A stretch of DNA of 64,000 nucleotides from Verrucomicrobiota bacterium (GCA_016235595.1 JACRJX010000002.1:1-64000), one strand, 5' to 3'; shown: positions 51,573-61,021, counted from the stretch's first letter. Notes: generated from the sequence alone by a model not told the origin. Translations and numbers: made by a program.

Positions 51573-53366
51573 TTACACTGCCGGTTTCGCTTCGTCGCCG
51601 ACGACCCGGATGTGCAGGTCTTTCAACTGGCGCGCGGTCACGTCGCCGGGCGATTGGGTCATCAGGTCGGTGGCCTTCGCGGTCTTCGGGAACGCGATCA
51701 CGTCACGGATGCTGGGGCTGCCAACGAGCGTCGCCATGATACGGTCGAAGCCGAGGGCGATGCCGCCGTGCGGAGGCGTGCCGTAACGGAACGCCTTGAT
51801 GAAGTATCCAAACCGGCTCTCTGCCACGTCGCGCGGAATCTCGCAGACATCGAACACCTTCTGCTGGAGGTCGGGCTGGTGAATGCGGATGCTGCCGCCG
51901 CCGATCTCGCTGCCGTTGAGGACAAGATCGTAGTGCTGGCCGCGCACGCGATGGGTATCGGTATCGAGCAACGCCGCATCCTCCGCCACGGGCGCGGTGA
52001 ACGGATGATGGCTGCTAACCCAACGCCCCTGTTCCTTGTCGAACGTGAGCAGCGGGAAATCCACCACCCACAGGAAATCGTAGCGATCCGCCGGGATCGT
52101 CAGTTTGCCGGTCTGCTGGAGGTATTGCGCGCAAAGCAGGCGGATGCGGCCGAGGATTTCGCAGGCATTGCTCCACTGATCGGCGGCGAAAAGGATGAGG
52201 TCGCCCTCGACAACTTCCAGCCGGCTTGCCAACGCTGCCTTCTCGGCGTCGGTGAAGAACTTCACAATGGGCGAGTTCCACTTGCCACCCTCAACCTTGA
52301 TCCATGCGAGACCCTTCGCGCCGAAGCTCTTGGCGGCCTCGGTCAGCGCCTCGATCTGGCCCTGTGTGGCGCAGGCAAAACCCTTCGCGTTCATCGCCTT
52401 CACCACGCCGCCGCCGTCTATGACGGAACGGAACACCTTGAACGCGCTGGCCCGGAAATCGTCCGTGAAATCCGCCATCTCCATCCCGAATCGTGTGTCG
52501 GGCTTGTCGCTGCCGAAACGGTTCATTGCGTCTGCGAACGTCATCCGTGGGAACGGCGTCGGAATGTCGCGGCCGAGTGCGGTCTTCCAGATGCGCGTCA
52601 TCAGCCCTTCCATGATGCGATAGATGTCCTCGCGATCAATGAAGCTCATCTCCACGTCAATCTGCGTGAACTCCGGCTGCCGGTCAGCGCGCAGATCTTC
52701 GTCGCGGAAGCAACGGGCCATCTGGAAATAGCGCTCGACGCCTGCGACCATGAGCAGTTGTTTGAACTGCTGCGGCGATTGCGGCAGCGCGTAGAATTTT
52801 CCGGGGAACAACCGCGATGCGACGAGATACTCGCGCGCGCCTTCCGGCGTGCTCTTGAACAGCATCGGCGTCTCGACCTCGAGAAAGCTGAGTTCGTCGA
52901 AGTAGTCGCGCACCGCCTTCGTCACCTGATGGCGGAGGCGCAGGTTGCGGAACATGGAGGGCCGGCGCAGATCGAGGTAGCGGTATTGAAGGCGCAAATC
53001 CTCGCTGGTCTGCGTGTCGTCACTGACCTCGAACGGCGGCGTCTCAGCAGCATTGAACACTTCGAGATGGTCGGCAATGATTTCAATCTCGCCCGTCGGC
53101 AGCTTGGGGTTGACGGTGCCTTCAGGCCGCGGGCGGACGCGTCCTCGGATGCAAATGCAGAACTCGGAGCGTAAAGCGTGCGACGCCTCGGCAGCGGCGG
53201 GGTTGTATTGAGGGTCGAACACCACCTGCGTCAAACCCTCGCGGTCGCGCAGGTCGATGAACACGATGCCGCCGTGGTCACGCCGGGTCTGCACCCAACC
53301 GACCAGCGTCACTTGCTGGTGGTCGTCCGCCAGCCTCAATTGTCCGCAATGATGAGTCCGTTTCAT
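51573..53366 (-). CDS. aspS: Aspartyl-tRNA synthetase
   Basis: This 597-aa protein has the bacterial layout: N-terminal OB-fold anticodon-binding domain (VTLVGWVQTRRDHGGIVFIDLRD), class II core with motif 2 FRDEDLRADRQPEFTQID, a bacterial GAD insertion, and motif 3 GIALGFDRIMATLVGSPSIRD. Charges tRNA-Asp. The size matches the bacterial type. It is followed by hisS downstream in the reverse direction of the strand (hisS is upstream), a common aaRS pairing. Confidence 0.95.
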   Translation of the reverse strand: MKRTHHCGQLRLADDHQQVTLVGWVQTRRDHGGIVFIDLRDREGLTQVVFDPQYNPAAAEASHALRSEFCICIRGRVRPRPEGTVNPKLPTGEIEIIADHLEVFNAAETPPFEVSDDTQTSEDLRLQYRYLDLRRPSMFRNLRLRHQVTKAVRDYFDELSFLEVETPMLFKSTPEGAREYLVASRLFPGKFYALPQSPQQFKQLLMVAGVERYFQMARCFRDEDLRADRQPEFTQIDVEMSFIDREDIYRIMEGLMTRIWKTALGRDIPTPFPRMTFADAMNRFGSDKPDTRFGMEMADFTDDFRASAFKVFRSVIDGGGVVKAMNAKGFACATQGQIEALTEAAKSFGAKGLAWIKVEGGKWNSPIVKFFTDAEKAALASRLEVVEGDLILFAADQWSNACEILGRIRLLCAQYLQQTGKLTIPADRYDFLWVVDFPLLTFDKEQGRWVSSHHPFTAPVAEDAALLDTDTHRVRGQHYDLVLNGSEIGGGSIRIHQPDLQQKVFDVCEIPRDVAESRFGYFIKAFRYGTPPHGGIALGFDRIMATLVGSPSIRDVIAFPKTAKATDLMTQSPGDVTARQLKDLHIRVVGDEAKPAV

Positions 53367-53444
53367 AAGAAAAGGTATTTAGCCACAAAGGAACGCAAAA
53401 TGCACAAAAGTCTTTCCGATTAATGTTGCCGCCGCCTCTTGCGG

Positions 53445-54704
53445 CTAGCCCTGCTTGAGCCGCTCCACCAGCCGCGCGACTTCCACCTTGTTCTCTTCGC
53501 GCGTTGCGAGCGTCTTGACCGTCGCCTGCCCTTGCGCCCATTCGTCGCCGATGACGACGGCGAATTTCGCGCCGCCAGCGGAGGCAGCCTCAAATTGTTT
53601 GCCGACCTTCGCGCCGATCAACGGGTAATCGCAGGCCAATCCCGCCTCGCGCAGCTCGCGAACCAGCTTCAACGCCTGCGGCCGCAGCTCTTCCTTTGCG
53701 ATGACAACATAGGCGTCGAGCCGGTTCTCCAGTTTGGGCAGGAGATTCCGCTCCTTCAACAGTTCGCACAACACCACGTCGCCCATGCCGAAGCCGAGCG
53801 CCGGCATGTCCACGCCGCTGATGAGTTGCAGCAGGTTGTCGTAACGACCGCCGCCGGCAATGGCGCGCAGCTCGCCCTTCTTGTCGAACGCCTCGAAGAC
53901 AATCCCGGTGTAATAGGCAAGGCCGCGCACGATCTTCGGGTCGAACTTCAGGAAGTCACCCAGACCTTTGTGCGCCATCAGATCGAAGAACCGTTGCAGT
54001 GTCGCCATCTCGGCGGGGGCTTCCTTCTCAAATGTGCCCGTGTCGGCAAACTTCAGAATTGCCGATGCCGCTCCCGCCGAAACGCCGAGCGCGTCGAACT
54101 TCTTCTGCGTGACCATCGGCTCGTCGCGTTCAATCTTGTCCACGATGCCGAAGACCGCCGGATGCTGCTCCTCGGCGATGCCCAGCCCGCGAAGAAAACC
54201 GCTCCACACCCGCCGGTCGCTGACGCGCACAACAAAATCCTCGTGCGTCAGCCCAAAGCTGCGCAACAAGTCCACCAGCAGCGCCACCAACTCGGCGTCG
54301 GCAGCGACATCTTTCTCACCGACGATGTCGGCGTTGAACTGGAAGTGCTCACGCAACCGCCCGCGCTGCTGCCGCTCGTATCGGAAGAGCTGCGGGATGG
54401 CGAACCACTTCATTGGCTTCTTGTAGTCCCGCTGCCGCGCGCCAACCATGCGCGCGAACGTCGGCGTCAATTCCGGACGCAGCGAGACAGCGCGTTTGCC
54501 TTTATCGGTGAAGTTGTAGAGTTGGCCGACGATCTCGTCGCCGCTCTTGACCGTGTAGAGTTCCAGCGGCTCCAGTGGCGGACCATCGTATTCGCGGAAA
54601 CCGTAGCGCCGGGCCGCGTCACGCCACTTGCCGAAGACGTAATTGCGAAGCGCGCAATCGTCCGGATAAAAATCGCGGAAGCCCGGTAGAGGTTGAAACG
54701 ACAT
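53445..54704 (-). CDS. hisS: Histidyl-tRNA synthetase
   Basis: The ATG at 54704 (MSFQPLPGFRDFYP) is preferred, as the upstream 13 residues are not conserved. The 419-aa protein shows class II motif 2 RPELTPTFARMV, EHFQFNADIVG, the HisA-motif stretch RGLAYYTGIVFEAF, GGGRYDNL, and the C-terminal anticodon-binding domain (AYVVIAKEELRPQALKL). It charges tRNA-His. hisS and aspS are adjacent, 78 bases apart, in the usual bacterial pairing. Confidence 0.95.
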   Translation of the reverse strand: MSFQPLPGFRDFYPDDCALRNYVFGKWRDAARRYGFREYDGPPLEPLELYTVKSGDEIVGQLYNFTDKGKRAVSLRPELTPTFARMVGARQRDYKKPMKWFAIPQLFRYERQQRGRLREHFQFNADIVGEKDVAADAELVALLVDLLRSFGLTHEDFVVRVSDRRVWSGFLRGLGIAEEQHPAVFGIVDKIERDEPMVTQKKFDALGVSAGAASAILKFADTGTFEKEAPAEMATLQRFFDLMAHKGLGDFLKFDPKIVRGLAYYTGIVFEAFDKKGELRAIAGGGRYDNLLQLISGVDMPALGFGMGDVVLCELLKERNLLPKLENRLDAYVVIAKEELRPQALKLVRELREAGLACDYPLIGAKVGKQFEAASAGGAKFAVVIGDEWAQGQATVKTLATREENKVEVARLVERLKQG

Positions 54705-54817
54705 GGGGGTTTGGTGATTCCTGACGCGCAACTCGTCATCCATGCTGCATCGCGTAATCTGCGAACAACTGGGGCGCCCGCCAAATTACGAACAACGCGT
54801 CACGGATTGCAGCCTCG

Positions 54818-55156
54818 TCACGCTGCGGGTGCCGCGGGTGCCACGGGTTTCGACAGTTTTTCGACGCGGGCGGTCATGATCTTGCCAGGCTTGAACTTCA
54901 CCACGGCACGCGGAGGGATCTGGACGGTCTGCGTGGGATTGTTGGGGTTGCGACCAATACGCGCCCGCCGGAATTTTACCTCGAACACGCCAAAGTTGCG
55001 CAGTTCGACGTTCCGGCCCTCAGCCAGGGCGTCCACGACCGTGTCGAGCGTCTTCTGGACGATGACGGCCACGTCCTGCTGTTGCAGTTCCGTCGCGTCG
55101 CTGATGCGCGATGCGATCTCTCGTTTAGTCAGATTCGGTTTGTCAGTCGCACTCAT
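54818..55156 (-). CDS. HU/IHF-family DNA-binding protein
   Basis: This 112-aa protein has the HU fold: N-terminal helices (LTKREIASRISDATELQQQDVAVIVQKTLD), the beta saddle with GRNVELRNFGVFEVKFRRARIGRNPNNPTQTVQIPPR (conserved RNP arm), and a short Pro/Ala tail. It bends DNA and organises the nucleoid; it may also serve the adjacent prophage (Mu uses HU). The ATG overlaps the upstream membrane-protein gene by 4 bases. Confidence 0.9.
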   Translation of the reverse strand: MSATDKPNLTKREIASRISDATELQQQDVAVIVQKTLDTVVDALAEGRNVELRNFGVFEVKFRRARIGRNPNNPTQTVQIPPRAVVKFKPGKIMTARVEKLSKPVAPAAPAA

Positions 55157-55704
55157 AAGCCTGAAGTTTTCTCCATTTGCGTCGGTCGCGGTCCGCGCGG
55201 TTCAATCAGTTTATCCGAGCCCGTCTGCGTCAAATTCATCAACCACAACACTGCAGCAACCACCCCACCCATCAAGAGCAAGATGACCACGGGATTCCGC
55301 AAAACGCAACCGATGTAATAGCCAACGACGTTGACGGAAGCAAGTTGAAGTTTGTGTGCCTTCAGCCGGCCCAAAAGACCTTGCAGGACCATGTAGGTGT
55401 GGTGCCAGGCAATCTCCAGCGCGTGCACCTCCGCCTCGCCCAGCGCGTTCAGCCGCCGCAACGACATGATCATCCCCAGAATCTCCAAGGTTTGGTCGCC
55501 CGGCTCCCGTTGGTTGCCGGTCCCCGTCATGAGAAACTGATAGTCTTGGGCCATCTCACCTTTTAGAACGAGGAACTCTTCCTCCTCGATTTCGGTGGGC
55601 GCACGCCCCCGCTCGGCCCGCTGGAAATAGCTGCCGAGTTTCTGCCAGCGTTCGAGAAAATCGTCCAATGTCTCGATCTGCCGATCCAGCCGACGATCTC
55701 TCAT
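55153..55704 (-). CDS. Membrane protein of unknown function (183 aa)
   Basis: Residues 1-120 are helical and charged (IETLDDFLERWQKLGSYF), and one transmembrane helix lies at about 140-158 (VVILLLMGGVVAAVLWLM). A short cytoplasmic or periplasmic tail follows. The gene overlaps HU by 4 bases, suggesting an operon with it. No family is recognised by eye. Confidence 0.65.
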   Translation of the reverse strand: MRDRRLDRQIETLDDFLERWQKLGSYFQRAERGRAPTEIEEEEFLVLKGEMAQDYQFLMTGTGNQREPGDQTLEILGMIMSLRRLNALGEAEVHALEIAWHHTYMVLQGLLGRLKAHKLQLASVNVVGYYIGCVLRNPVVILLLMGGVVAAVLWLMNLTQTGSDKLIEPRGPRPTQMEKTSGL

Positions 55705-55742
55705 GGCATGAGTCCGGTTGCAGGCCGCCCGACGAGCGCTGT

Positions 55743-57062
55743 TTATCGGGCGCTGGCGGCGACGACGTTCTTCTTGGTTTGTTTTGTGAAGACCTTGATA
55801 CCCTTGAGCACATCCACCGCCCGCTCAAGCTGGATGTCGCGAATCACCGCTTCCGCCTTCTCCGGCTCGGCGCCCGGGGGACGGTTGCGTTGGATGGCGA
55901 GCTTGATCTCGTCTTCCTCGGAAACTGCGACGAAGATGTCGGGCGTGATGCCCTTCTCATGGATGACGCGTTTGCTGGGTGTATAGTATTTTGCCGTCGT
56001 CAACCGCACGGCGGACTTATCCGGAAGCTCGATGATGCTTTGAACGCTGCCTTTGCCGAAGGTCTGCTCGCCGACGATGATCGCGCGTTTCAGGTCCTGC
56101 AAGGCACCCGCAACGATCTCGCTGGCGCTGGCGCTGCCACCGTTGACCAGGATGACCATCGGATAATTCGGATGCCGATCCTTGCCGGTGGCAAAATACT
56201 CCTGTTTCTGCGACTTCTGGCGGCCCTCGGTGTAAACGATCAACTGGCCCTTGGGCAGGAACTTGCTCGCGATGTCACGCGCGCCGACCAACAGGCCGCC
56301 GGGGTTGTTGCGCAGGTCCAGCACCAGGCCTTCCATGCCCTTGCCCTCCAGCCTCTTGAGCGCTGCCTCCAGTTCATCCGATGTCGGTTCGTTGAACTGC
56401 GTCAGGCGGACATAGCCGATCTTGTCGTCCACGAACGGGAAACTGCTCGCCGACTTCACGGTCCGGCCATTGAGATCCTTTACGCTTTCCACAGGAATGA
56501 TCGCGCGGGTGAGCGTGTACTCCTTCACCTCGCGTGACTTCGGCCGCATGATGGTCAGCGTCACCTTCGTGCCCGGCTCCCCACGAAGCTTATACACCGC
56601 ATCCTGGACGGATAGTTTCTCCGTGGACTTGCCCTCAATCTTGACGATCTTGTCGCCGGCCAACAAACCCGCCCGTGACGCCGGGGTATCCTCGATCGGC
56701 GCAATGACCGTCAGGATGCCGTCCTTCATGCCGACCTGGATGCCGAGGCCGCCGAACTGCCCGTCCGTCTCGCTCTTCATCTCCTTGTAGCCGCGATTGT
56801 CCATGAACTGGCTGTGCGGGTCGAGTGAGCCGAGCATTCCCTTGAGCGCGCCATAGGCCATGTCCTGATAGCTCAGGTTCCCGCCGTCCACGTAATCCTG
56901 TCGGATCAACTCCATGACGTAAGTGACCAGTGCCGCCTGTGAGTAGGCGTCATCCTTGTTGTCCGAAGCCGCTGCGGCCTCCTGATATGCCCTGAACCCA
57001 ACAACCAAGTTGGCACTCAGCAACCCGATCACCATTCCAATAACGATGCGTTTTCTAAACAT
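55743..57062 (-). CDS. ctp: S41 carboxyl-terminal processing protease
   Basis: ATG 57062 (MFRKRIVIGMVIGLLSANL) gives a signal/anchor helix; an upstream in-frame ATG would add 29 basic residues. The 439-aa protein has a PDZ domain (GGLGIQVGMKDGILTVIAPI), then the S41 catalytic core with VILVNGGSASASEIVAGAL (Ser) and IIVGEQTFGKGSVQ (Lys). It cleaves protein C-termini in the periplasm, in CtpA/Prc fashion. It faces divergently from the MFS gene, with a 183-base promoter gap between them. Confidence 0.9.
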   Translation of the reverse strand: MFRKRIVIGMVIGLLSANLVVGFRAYQEAAAASDNKDDAYSQAALVTYVMELIRQDYVDGGNLSYQDMAYGALKGMLGSLDPHSQFMDNRGYKEMKSETDGQFGGLGIQVGMKDGILTVIAPIEDTPASRAGLLAGDKIVKIEGKSTEKLSVQDAVYKLRGEPGTKVTLTIMRPKSREVKEYTLTRAIIPVESVKDLNGRTVKSASSFPFVDDKIGYVRLTQFNEPTSDELEAALKRLEGKGMEGLVLDLRNNPGGLLVGARDIASKFLPKGQLIVYTEGRQKSQKQEYFATGKDRHPNYPMVILVNGGSASASEIVAGALQDLKRAIIVGEQTFGKGSVQSIIELPDKSAVRLTTAKYYTPSKRVIHEKGITPDIFVAVSEEDEIKLAIQRNRPPGAEPEKAEAVIRDIQLERAVDVLKGIKVFTKQTKKNVVAASAR

Positions 57063-57245
57063 ACTGCCTTTCTCTGGCAACCCATGGCCGCTCCGTTTCA
57101 CGGTGCGACGCGACCCGTGCACCATAGCTGCGCCTCCCAGTTGAATCAAGCGTTAGGTGCCGCAAGAGCCGGCACCGCAAAACCTTTTTGCGCCAACCTG
57201 AACACTCCACTACTGTTGCTCACACTTTATGACCCGCTTTGCCCT

Positions 57246-58424
57246 ATGAACAAACGCGCCCTGTTCATCATCTTTATCACCGTCTTCGTTGACATGCTGG
57301 GTTTCGGTATCGTCATTCCCCTGCTGCCTCTTTATGTGAAACAGTTCGGCGCCAGCGCCGTCACCTGCACCGCCGTGCTTGCGTCCTATCTCATCGCCCA
57401 GACTCTCTGCGCCCCAATCCTTGGCCGTATCTCCGATCGCGTCGGGCGCCGGCCAGTGCTCATCGCGAGTTTGGCGGGATCAGCGGCATCTTTCTTCATG
57501 CTCGGCTGGGCACCGTCGCTACTGTGGCTGTTTGTGGCGCGTATCATGTCGGGGATCACTGGCGGCAGCGTCTCGGCCGCCAAAAGCTACATCGCCGACT
57601 TGACGACCAAGGAGAACCGCGCGCACGGCATGGGCATACTCGGCGCAGGCATCGCGCTCGGCTACGTGTTCGGCCCGCCAGTCGGCGGTGCGCTGGGCCA
57701 CTATCATATTACGCTGCCCTATTATGTCGCTGGCGGTATCGCGCTGCTCAATTGCATTGCCGCCGTGCTCTTTCTGCCTTTGCCCCCGCAACCGACGCTG
57801 TCCGAACGCACCGACGAACTCTCCTCGCTCGGCTACGCCCGGCGCGCCCTCTCTCAACCACGGCTCGGCGCGTACCTGGGGATTATCTTCTGCACAACTC
57901 TGACGTTTTCGCTGTTCACGGGCACTTACGCGCTGTTTTGCGAGCAGGGGCTTGGCTTCAGCCAAGGCAAAATTGGTTTCTTGTTTGGCTTCACTGGCAT
58001 CGTCGCCGCTGTCGTCCAAGGTGGCTTGATCCGCCCGTTGGTCAAACGTGCCGGTGAATTGCCACTGCTAGTGGCAGGCGCGGCAATGTTTGCGCTGAGC
58101 ATGGCACTCTTGCCGCTGGCGGCGTCGGTCGCAGCAATCCTCACCGTGCTGCTGCTGGTGACGTGCGGCAACAGCTTCAACGGCCCGACGCTATTGGCAC
58201 TGGTGTCCCACGAAGCACCGCCGCAGGAACAAGGCCGCGCGCTCGGTTTCGAACAAAGCGTGGAGAGCATTGCACGCATCGCGGGATTGCTGTTGGGAGG
58301 CGCACTCTTCGACCTGTATCACTGGGCGCCGTATGGCTTTGGCGCGGTGTTGATGGCGCTGGGTTGCGCGCTGGCGATGATACAACTGCGACGCCACGAC
58401 TCCCCCGCCTCACGCAAGGCCTGA
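57246..58424 (+). CDS. MFS transporter (TetA/DHA1-like)
   Basis: This 392-aa protein has twelve hydrophobic segments and the DHA1 motifs: FVDMLGFGIVIPLLPLY in the first helix and GRISDRVGRRPVLI (motif A) between helices 2 and 3. Length and motifs fit multidrug or tetracycline-type proton antiporters. ATG 57246 is chosen over an upstream frame that lacks conservation. No regulator is adjacent. Substrate unknown. Confidence 0.85.
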   Translation: MNKRALFIIFITVFVDMLGFGIVIPLLPLYVKQFGASAVTCTAVLASYLIAQTLCAPILGRISDRVGRRPVLIASLAGSAASFFMLGWAPSLLWLFVARIMSGITGGSVSAAKSYIADLTTKENRAHGMGILGAGIALGYVFGPPVGGALGHYHITLPYYVAGGIALLNCIAAVLFLPLPPQPTLSERTDELSSLGYARRALSQPRLGAYLGIIFCTTLTFSLFTGTYALFCEQGLGFSQGKIGFLFGFTGIVAAVVQGGLIRPLVKRAGELPLLVAGAAMFALSMALLPLAASVAAILTVLLLVTCGNSFNGPTLLALVSHEAPPQEQGRALGFEQSVESIARIAGLLLGGALFDLYHWAPYGFGAVLMALGCALAMIQLRRHDSPASRKA

Positions 58425-58429
58425 GGGGC

Positions 58430-58912
58430 TTACTTTTCTTCCCCGCCCAATTCTTCTTCGCCCTCGCCCTGCGTTTCGCTCATCTTCCGGAGCACTTCCG
58501 ACATGTCATCCACCACGTCGAAGACGTGACGCGCCACGAAAATCGGGCACTTGGCCTGTAGCGCGAGCGCGATGCCGTCGCTGGGCCGGGCGTCCACCTG
58601 GAGAATCTTCTTCCCCAATTCATTCTCGCAGATCAGATAGAGTTGCGCAAAGAACGTCGAGTTCTTCAGATCGTTGATGATGACGCGGTTGAGCCGAACG
58701 CCAAGTCCGGTGAAGATAGAACCGATCAGGTCATGCGTCAGCGGTCGTTCCTTCTGGATGCCGCGCATGAACATCGTGATGGCCGCGCCCACACTCTGGT
58801 CCACATAGATCACAAACGTCTTTTCCTCATTGCTGAGGAACACGGCCGAGCCGCTGCTGGTGGGCAACACCACACGCACTTGCAGGGGTACCAAATCTTC
58901 CTTCGTCGCCAT
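58430..58912 (-). CDS. Bifunctional nuclease (BFN/DUF151) family protein
   Basis: This 160-aa protein carries the DUF151 pattern: VFLSNEEKTFVIYVDQSVGAAI, LTHDLIGSIFTGLG, VDARPSDGIALALQAKCPIFV. Members have been reported to cleave DNA and RNA in some bacteria. The C-terminal acidic tail (GEGEEELGGEEK) is unusual. It converges on the MFS gene and is separated from it by 5 bases. Confidence 0.88.
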   Translation of the reverse strand: MATKEDLVPLQVRVVLPTSSGSAVFLSNEEKTFVIYVDQSVGAAITMFMRGIQKERPLTHDLIGSIFTGLGVRLNRVIINDLKNSTFFAQLYLICENELGKKILQVDARPSDGIALALQAKCPIFVARHVFDVVDDMSEVLRKMSETQGEGEEELGGEEK

Positions 58913-58970
58913 TGTGATTTACCCTATCAGCTTGTCCGCAAAAGGCAAGGAGCCACGCTCCCCGTAACCT

Positions 58971-60362
58971 TCATCGTTTTGGAAGTTTCTCGCGCCATTT
59001 CTTCGCTTCCTCTTCCGCGGTGCGCCCGGCGGTGGTGGAAAAGTAAAACTCCCCTATCCTTTCATACCGGTCCACGATACCCGCAATGTCGTTTGGATTC
59101 TTCTTCGCGTAATCGTCCGCGTCTGCCAGCTTTCTGGCGGCGGCCGCATCGGCGGCGTTTTCGAGCTGCCGCTGATGCATGAACGAAGAGGCATCTTCAT
59201 CAAGCATCTGCTGCTTGTTGACCCGGTACGCGTAGGCCAGCACACACGCGATGATCAGCAAGAATACCAACACCCATGCCGAGATGACAACCGGCGTAGT
59301 CATCCACGCGGGATGGTGATGGACGGTCGGCGGCGGTGCCGGAGCCGGTGGCGCTGCTGGCGCAGCGGCTCGTTCGATCGCCCGCCGGCGCTTCTTGAAC
59401 GCGCCCGCTGGCGCAGCGACGGGAACCGGTGGCTGATTCGATCGAGTCATTACCGATCGCCCCTGTTCGATGTACGCGGCGCACGGCCTGCCACCCGTGC
59501 CGAGCACCTTCAGGTCGGAAATGAGGGCCTCATAGCCGATGTAACGGTCTTGCGGGTCGCGGCCGAGCATTTTCTCCAAGATGTCGCAGAAACCTGATGA
59601 AAGGGCGGGATTCAGCCCTTTCGCCCACGGCAGCCAGCCTTCCCGTTGCAGCATGAACACCTTCGGCCCGCTGTGATCCCCAAACGGCTTCACACCCGTC
59701 GCCAGATGATAAAGCGTCGCGCCCAAAGCATAGATGTCGCTCTGGCTATCCTGCGCGCGCCCACCCATCGTCAGTTCCGGGGCAGTATAGTGAGCGTCAC
59801 TCACCGGCGCATGCGGCAACGGATGCCCCGCCTCATTCGTGACGCTGCGCGCCAAGCCGGTATCGGCCAGTTTGACGACATTGCCCGCGAGCATGAAGAT
59901 GTTCTGCGGACGGATGTCATGGTGCAGCAGCCGTTCCTGCAACCATGCCGTTCGCAACGCGCTGGCAACCGCAACCGCCAGCGCGACTAGATGTGGTTCG
60001 GTCAGTTTGCCTTTGCGCGCCAGCAGCTTGTCCGCCGTCTCGCCTTCGATCAATTCCATCGCCAGACAATGCCGGCCGCTTACCTCGGCTACCTCGAACA
60101 CCCGCACCAGGTTCGGATGCTGCAACCGGCTCGCTCCGGTCGCATCGGCGTAAAACCGGCTCATGAAAGAGGGGTTGTTGTGAAACCGCGAACTGAGCAC
60201 GCGCACGGCGATCTTCGGCGGCGTTCCCGCGGGCGCGCCAGAATGGACGTGCGCCACGTAAACAGTGCCCATCGCCCCGCGGCCCAACGGCTCGCGCAGT
60301 TCCATCGAGCGCAAGACACCGTGTCCGCCCACGCTAAGAATTTTGGCGCGATCTGTTGACAT
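58971..60362 (-). CDS. Membrane Ser/Thr protein kinase with degenerate catalytic motifs
   Basis: ATG 60362 (MSTDRAKIL) is chosen; the frame extends further upstream only because it reads through the antisense of tRNA-Glu. The 463-aa protein has a kinase domain (about 20-300): Gly-loop LGRGAMGTVYVAH, AVRVL (R54 in place of the VAIK Lys), D73 at the alpha-C Glu position, HHDIRPQN (HRD changed to HHD, Lys to Arg; D149 and N154 kept), DTG instead of DFG (D167 kept), then SDIYALGATLYHLATG. A Pro/Ala linker, one transmembrane helix (WVLVFLLIIACVLAYAYRV) and a C-terminal extracytoplasmic segment follow. Probably atypical or a pseudokinase. Confidence 0.75.
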   Translation of the reverse strand: MSTDRAKILSVGGHGVLRSMELREPLGRGAMGTVYVAHVHSGAPAGTPPKIAVRVLSSRFHNNPSFMSRFYADATGASRLQHPNLVRVFEVAEVSGRHCLAMELIEGETADKLLARKGKLTEPHLVALAVAVASALRTAWLQERLLHHDIRPQNIFMLAGNVVKLADTGLARSVTNEAGHPLPHAPVSDAHYTAPELTMGGRAQDSQSDIYALGATLYHLATGVKPFGDHSGPKVFMLQREGWLPWAKGLNPALSSGFCDILEKMLGRDPQDRYIGYEALISDLKVLGTGGRPCAAYIEQGRSVMTRSNQPPVPVAAPAGAFKKRRRAIERAAAPAAPPAPAPPPTVHHHPAWMTTPVVISAWVLVFLLIIACVLAYAYRVNKQQMLDEDASSFMHQRQLENAADAAAARKLADADDYAKKNPNDIAGIVDRYERIGEFYFSTTAGRTAEEEAKKWREKLPKR

Positions 60363-60371
60363 GACCAAAGC

Positions 60372-60397
60372 AAAAACCCCGACCGGTGCGTCGGGGT
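60372..60397 (-). terminator. Rho-independent terminator of tRNA-Glu
   Basis: On the minus strand ACCCCGA pairs with TCGGGGT around an 8-base loop (60376-60397), followed by TTTTT (60372-60376). It lies six bases beyond the tRNA-Glu CCA end and ten bases before the kinase ATG. Confidence 0.8.
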
Positions 60398-60403
60398 GAA
60401 AAC

Positions 60404-60478
60404 TGGCGCCCCCACCGGGAGTCGAACCCGGCTTACTGGATTGAGAATCCAATGTCCTAGCCGATAGACGATAGGGGC
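60404..60478 (-). tRNA. tRNA-Glu (anticodon CUC), CCA encoded
   Basis: On the minus strand the acceptor GCCCCTA pairs with TGGGGGC, followed by discriminator G and encoded CCA. The D arm starts GTCTA, the anticodon stem-loop has loop TTCTCAA (anticodon CTC), and the T arm contains GGTTCGACTCC. It is the usual tRNA-Glu form and reads GAG codons. Promoter elements lie upstream (60515-60543). Confidence 0.95.
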
Positions 60479-60514
60479 GGCGCTGGCCCGGTTTCCTGGC
60501 CAACAGCGCCGCGA

Positions 60515-60543
60515 ACGATAGGCAGCCCTCCGGATGATTTCAA
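60515..60543 (-). promoter_or_regulatory. Promoter of tRNA-Glu
   Basis: On the minus strand TTGAAA (60543-60538) and TATCGT (60520-60515) are separated by 17 bases, and the -10 ends 36 bases before the tRNA. It is a good sigma-70-type match with correct spacing, by eye only. Confidence 0.5.
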
Positions 60544-60671
60544 CAACTTTTCTTCCCAATCGCCCTGCTGGGTTCGGGCCCGGCTCGTCCAGGAGGCAAG
60601 AAAAGGGGCGAGAAAGGCGTTGCGCCGCCACGGCGGCTGTGGTTGCATAATACGTGACCGAAGAAAAACAG

Positions 60672-60965
60672 ATGAGTACGCCAAACGTTCGAGAACAACT
60701 TGAGAGTTTGATCAGGGATTGCACGACGATTCCCGAGGCAGTGGATCGGCTTCAGAAGAAGGGCGTCATACTGCGCCCGTATGCAACTGAGGCCCTTTTT
60801 GGAAAAGGTGTTTCCACCGCGCTGGCGGAACTGGTTCGTGCGCTTTCCGACGGCAACGTCTTTGTTCGCGATGTGCACGGCTCGACGTGCATGCTGGTGA
60901 TTTACCGCACCGGCGACCTCATGTATCTTCAGGGCGAGTACAGCGTTTCCACGCCGGAAGCGTAA
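60672..60965 (+). CDS. Hypothetical protein (97 aa)
   Basis: ATG 60672 (MSTPNVREQLESLIRDCTT) is preferred; a GTG at 60654 adds six residues. The protein has a helical N-terminal half and a C-terminal strand-rich section (STCMLVIYRTGDLMYLQGEYSVS). No family is recognised. It lies between two tRNA genes on the opposite strand from tRNA-Glu. Confidence 0.6.
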   Translation: MSTPNVREQLESLIRDCTTIPEAVDRLQKKGVILRPYATEALFGKGVSTALAELVRALSDGNVFVRDVHGSTCMLVIYRTGDLMYLQGEYSVSTPEA

Positions 60966-60979
60966 AGACGGAAAACCCG

Positions 60980-61007
60980 TTGACGCCGGCCCTCCTGTGA
61001 GTTTACT
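60980..61007 (+). promoter_or_regulatory. Promoter of tRNA-Val
   Basis: TTGACG at 60980-60985 and TTTACT at 61002-61007 are separated by 16 bases; transcription would start about seven bases before the tRNA. It is a sigma-70-like match by eye. Confidence 0.5.
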
Positions 61008-61021
61008 GTGCGCGGCACTTC

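Noticed and set aside
60363..60503. N-terminal extension of the kinase through tRNA-Glu
   Set aside because: The extra residues are the translated tRNA-Glu region; the true start is ATG 60362.
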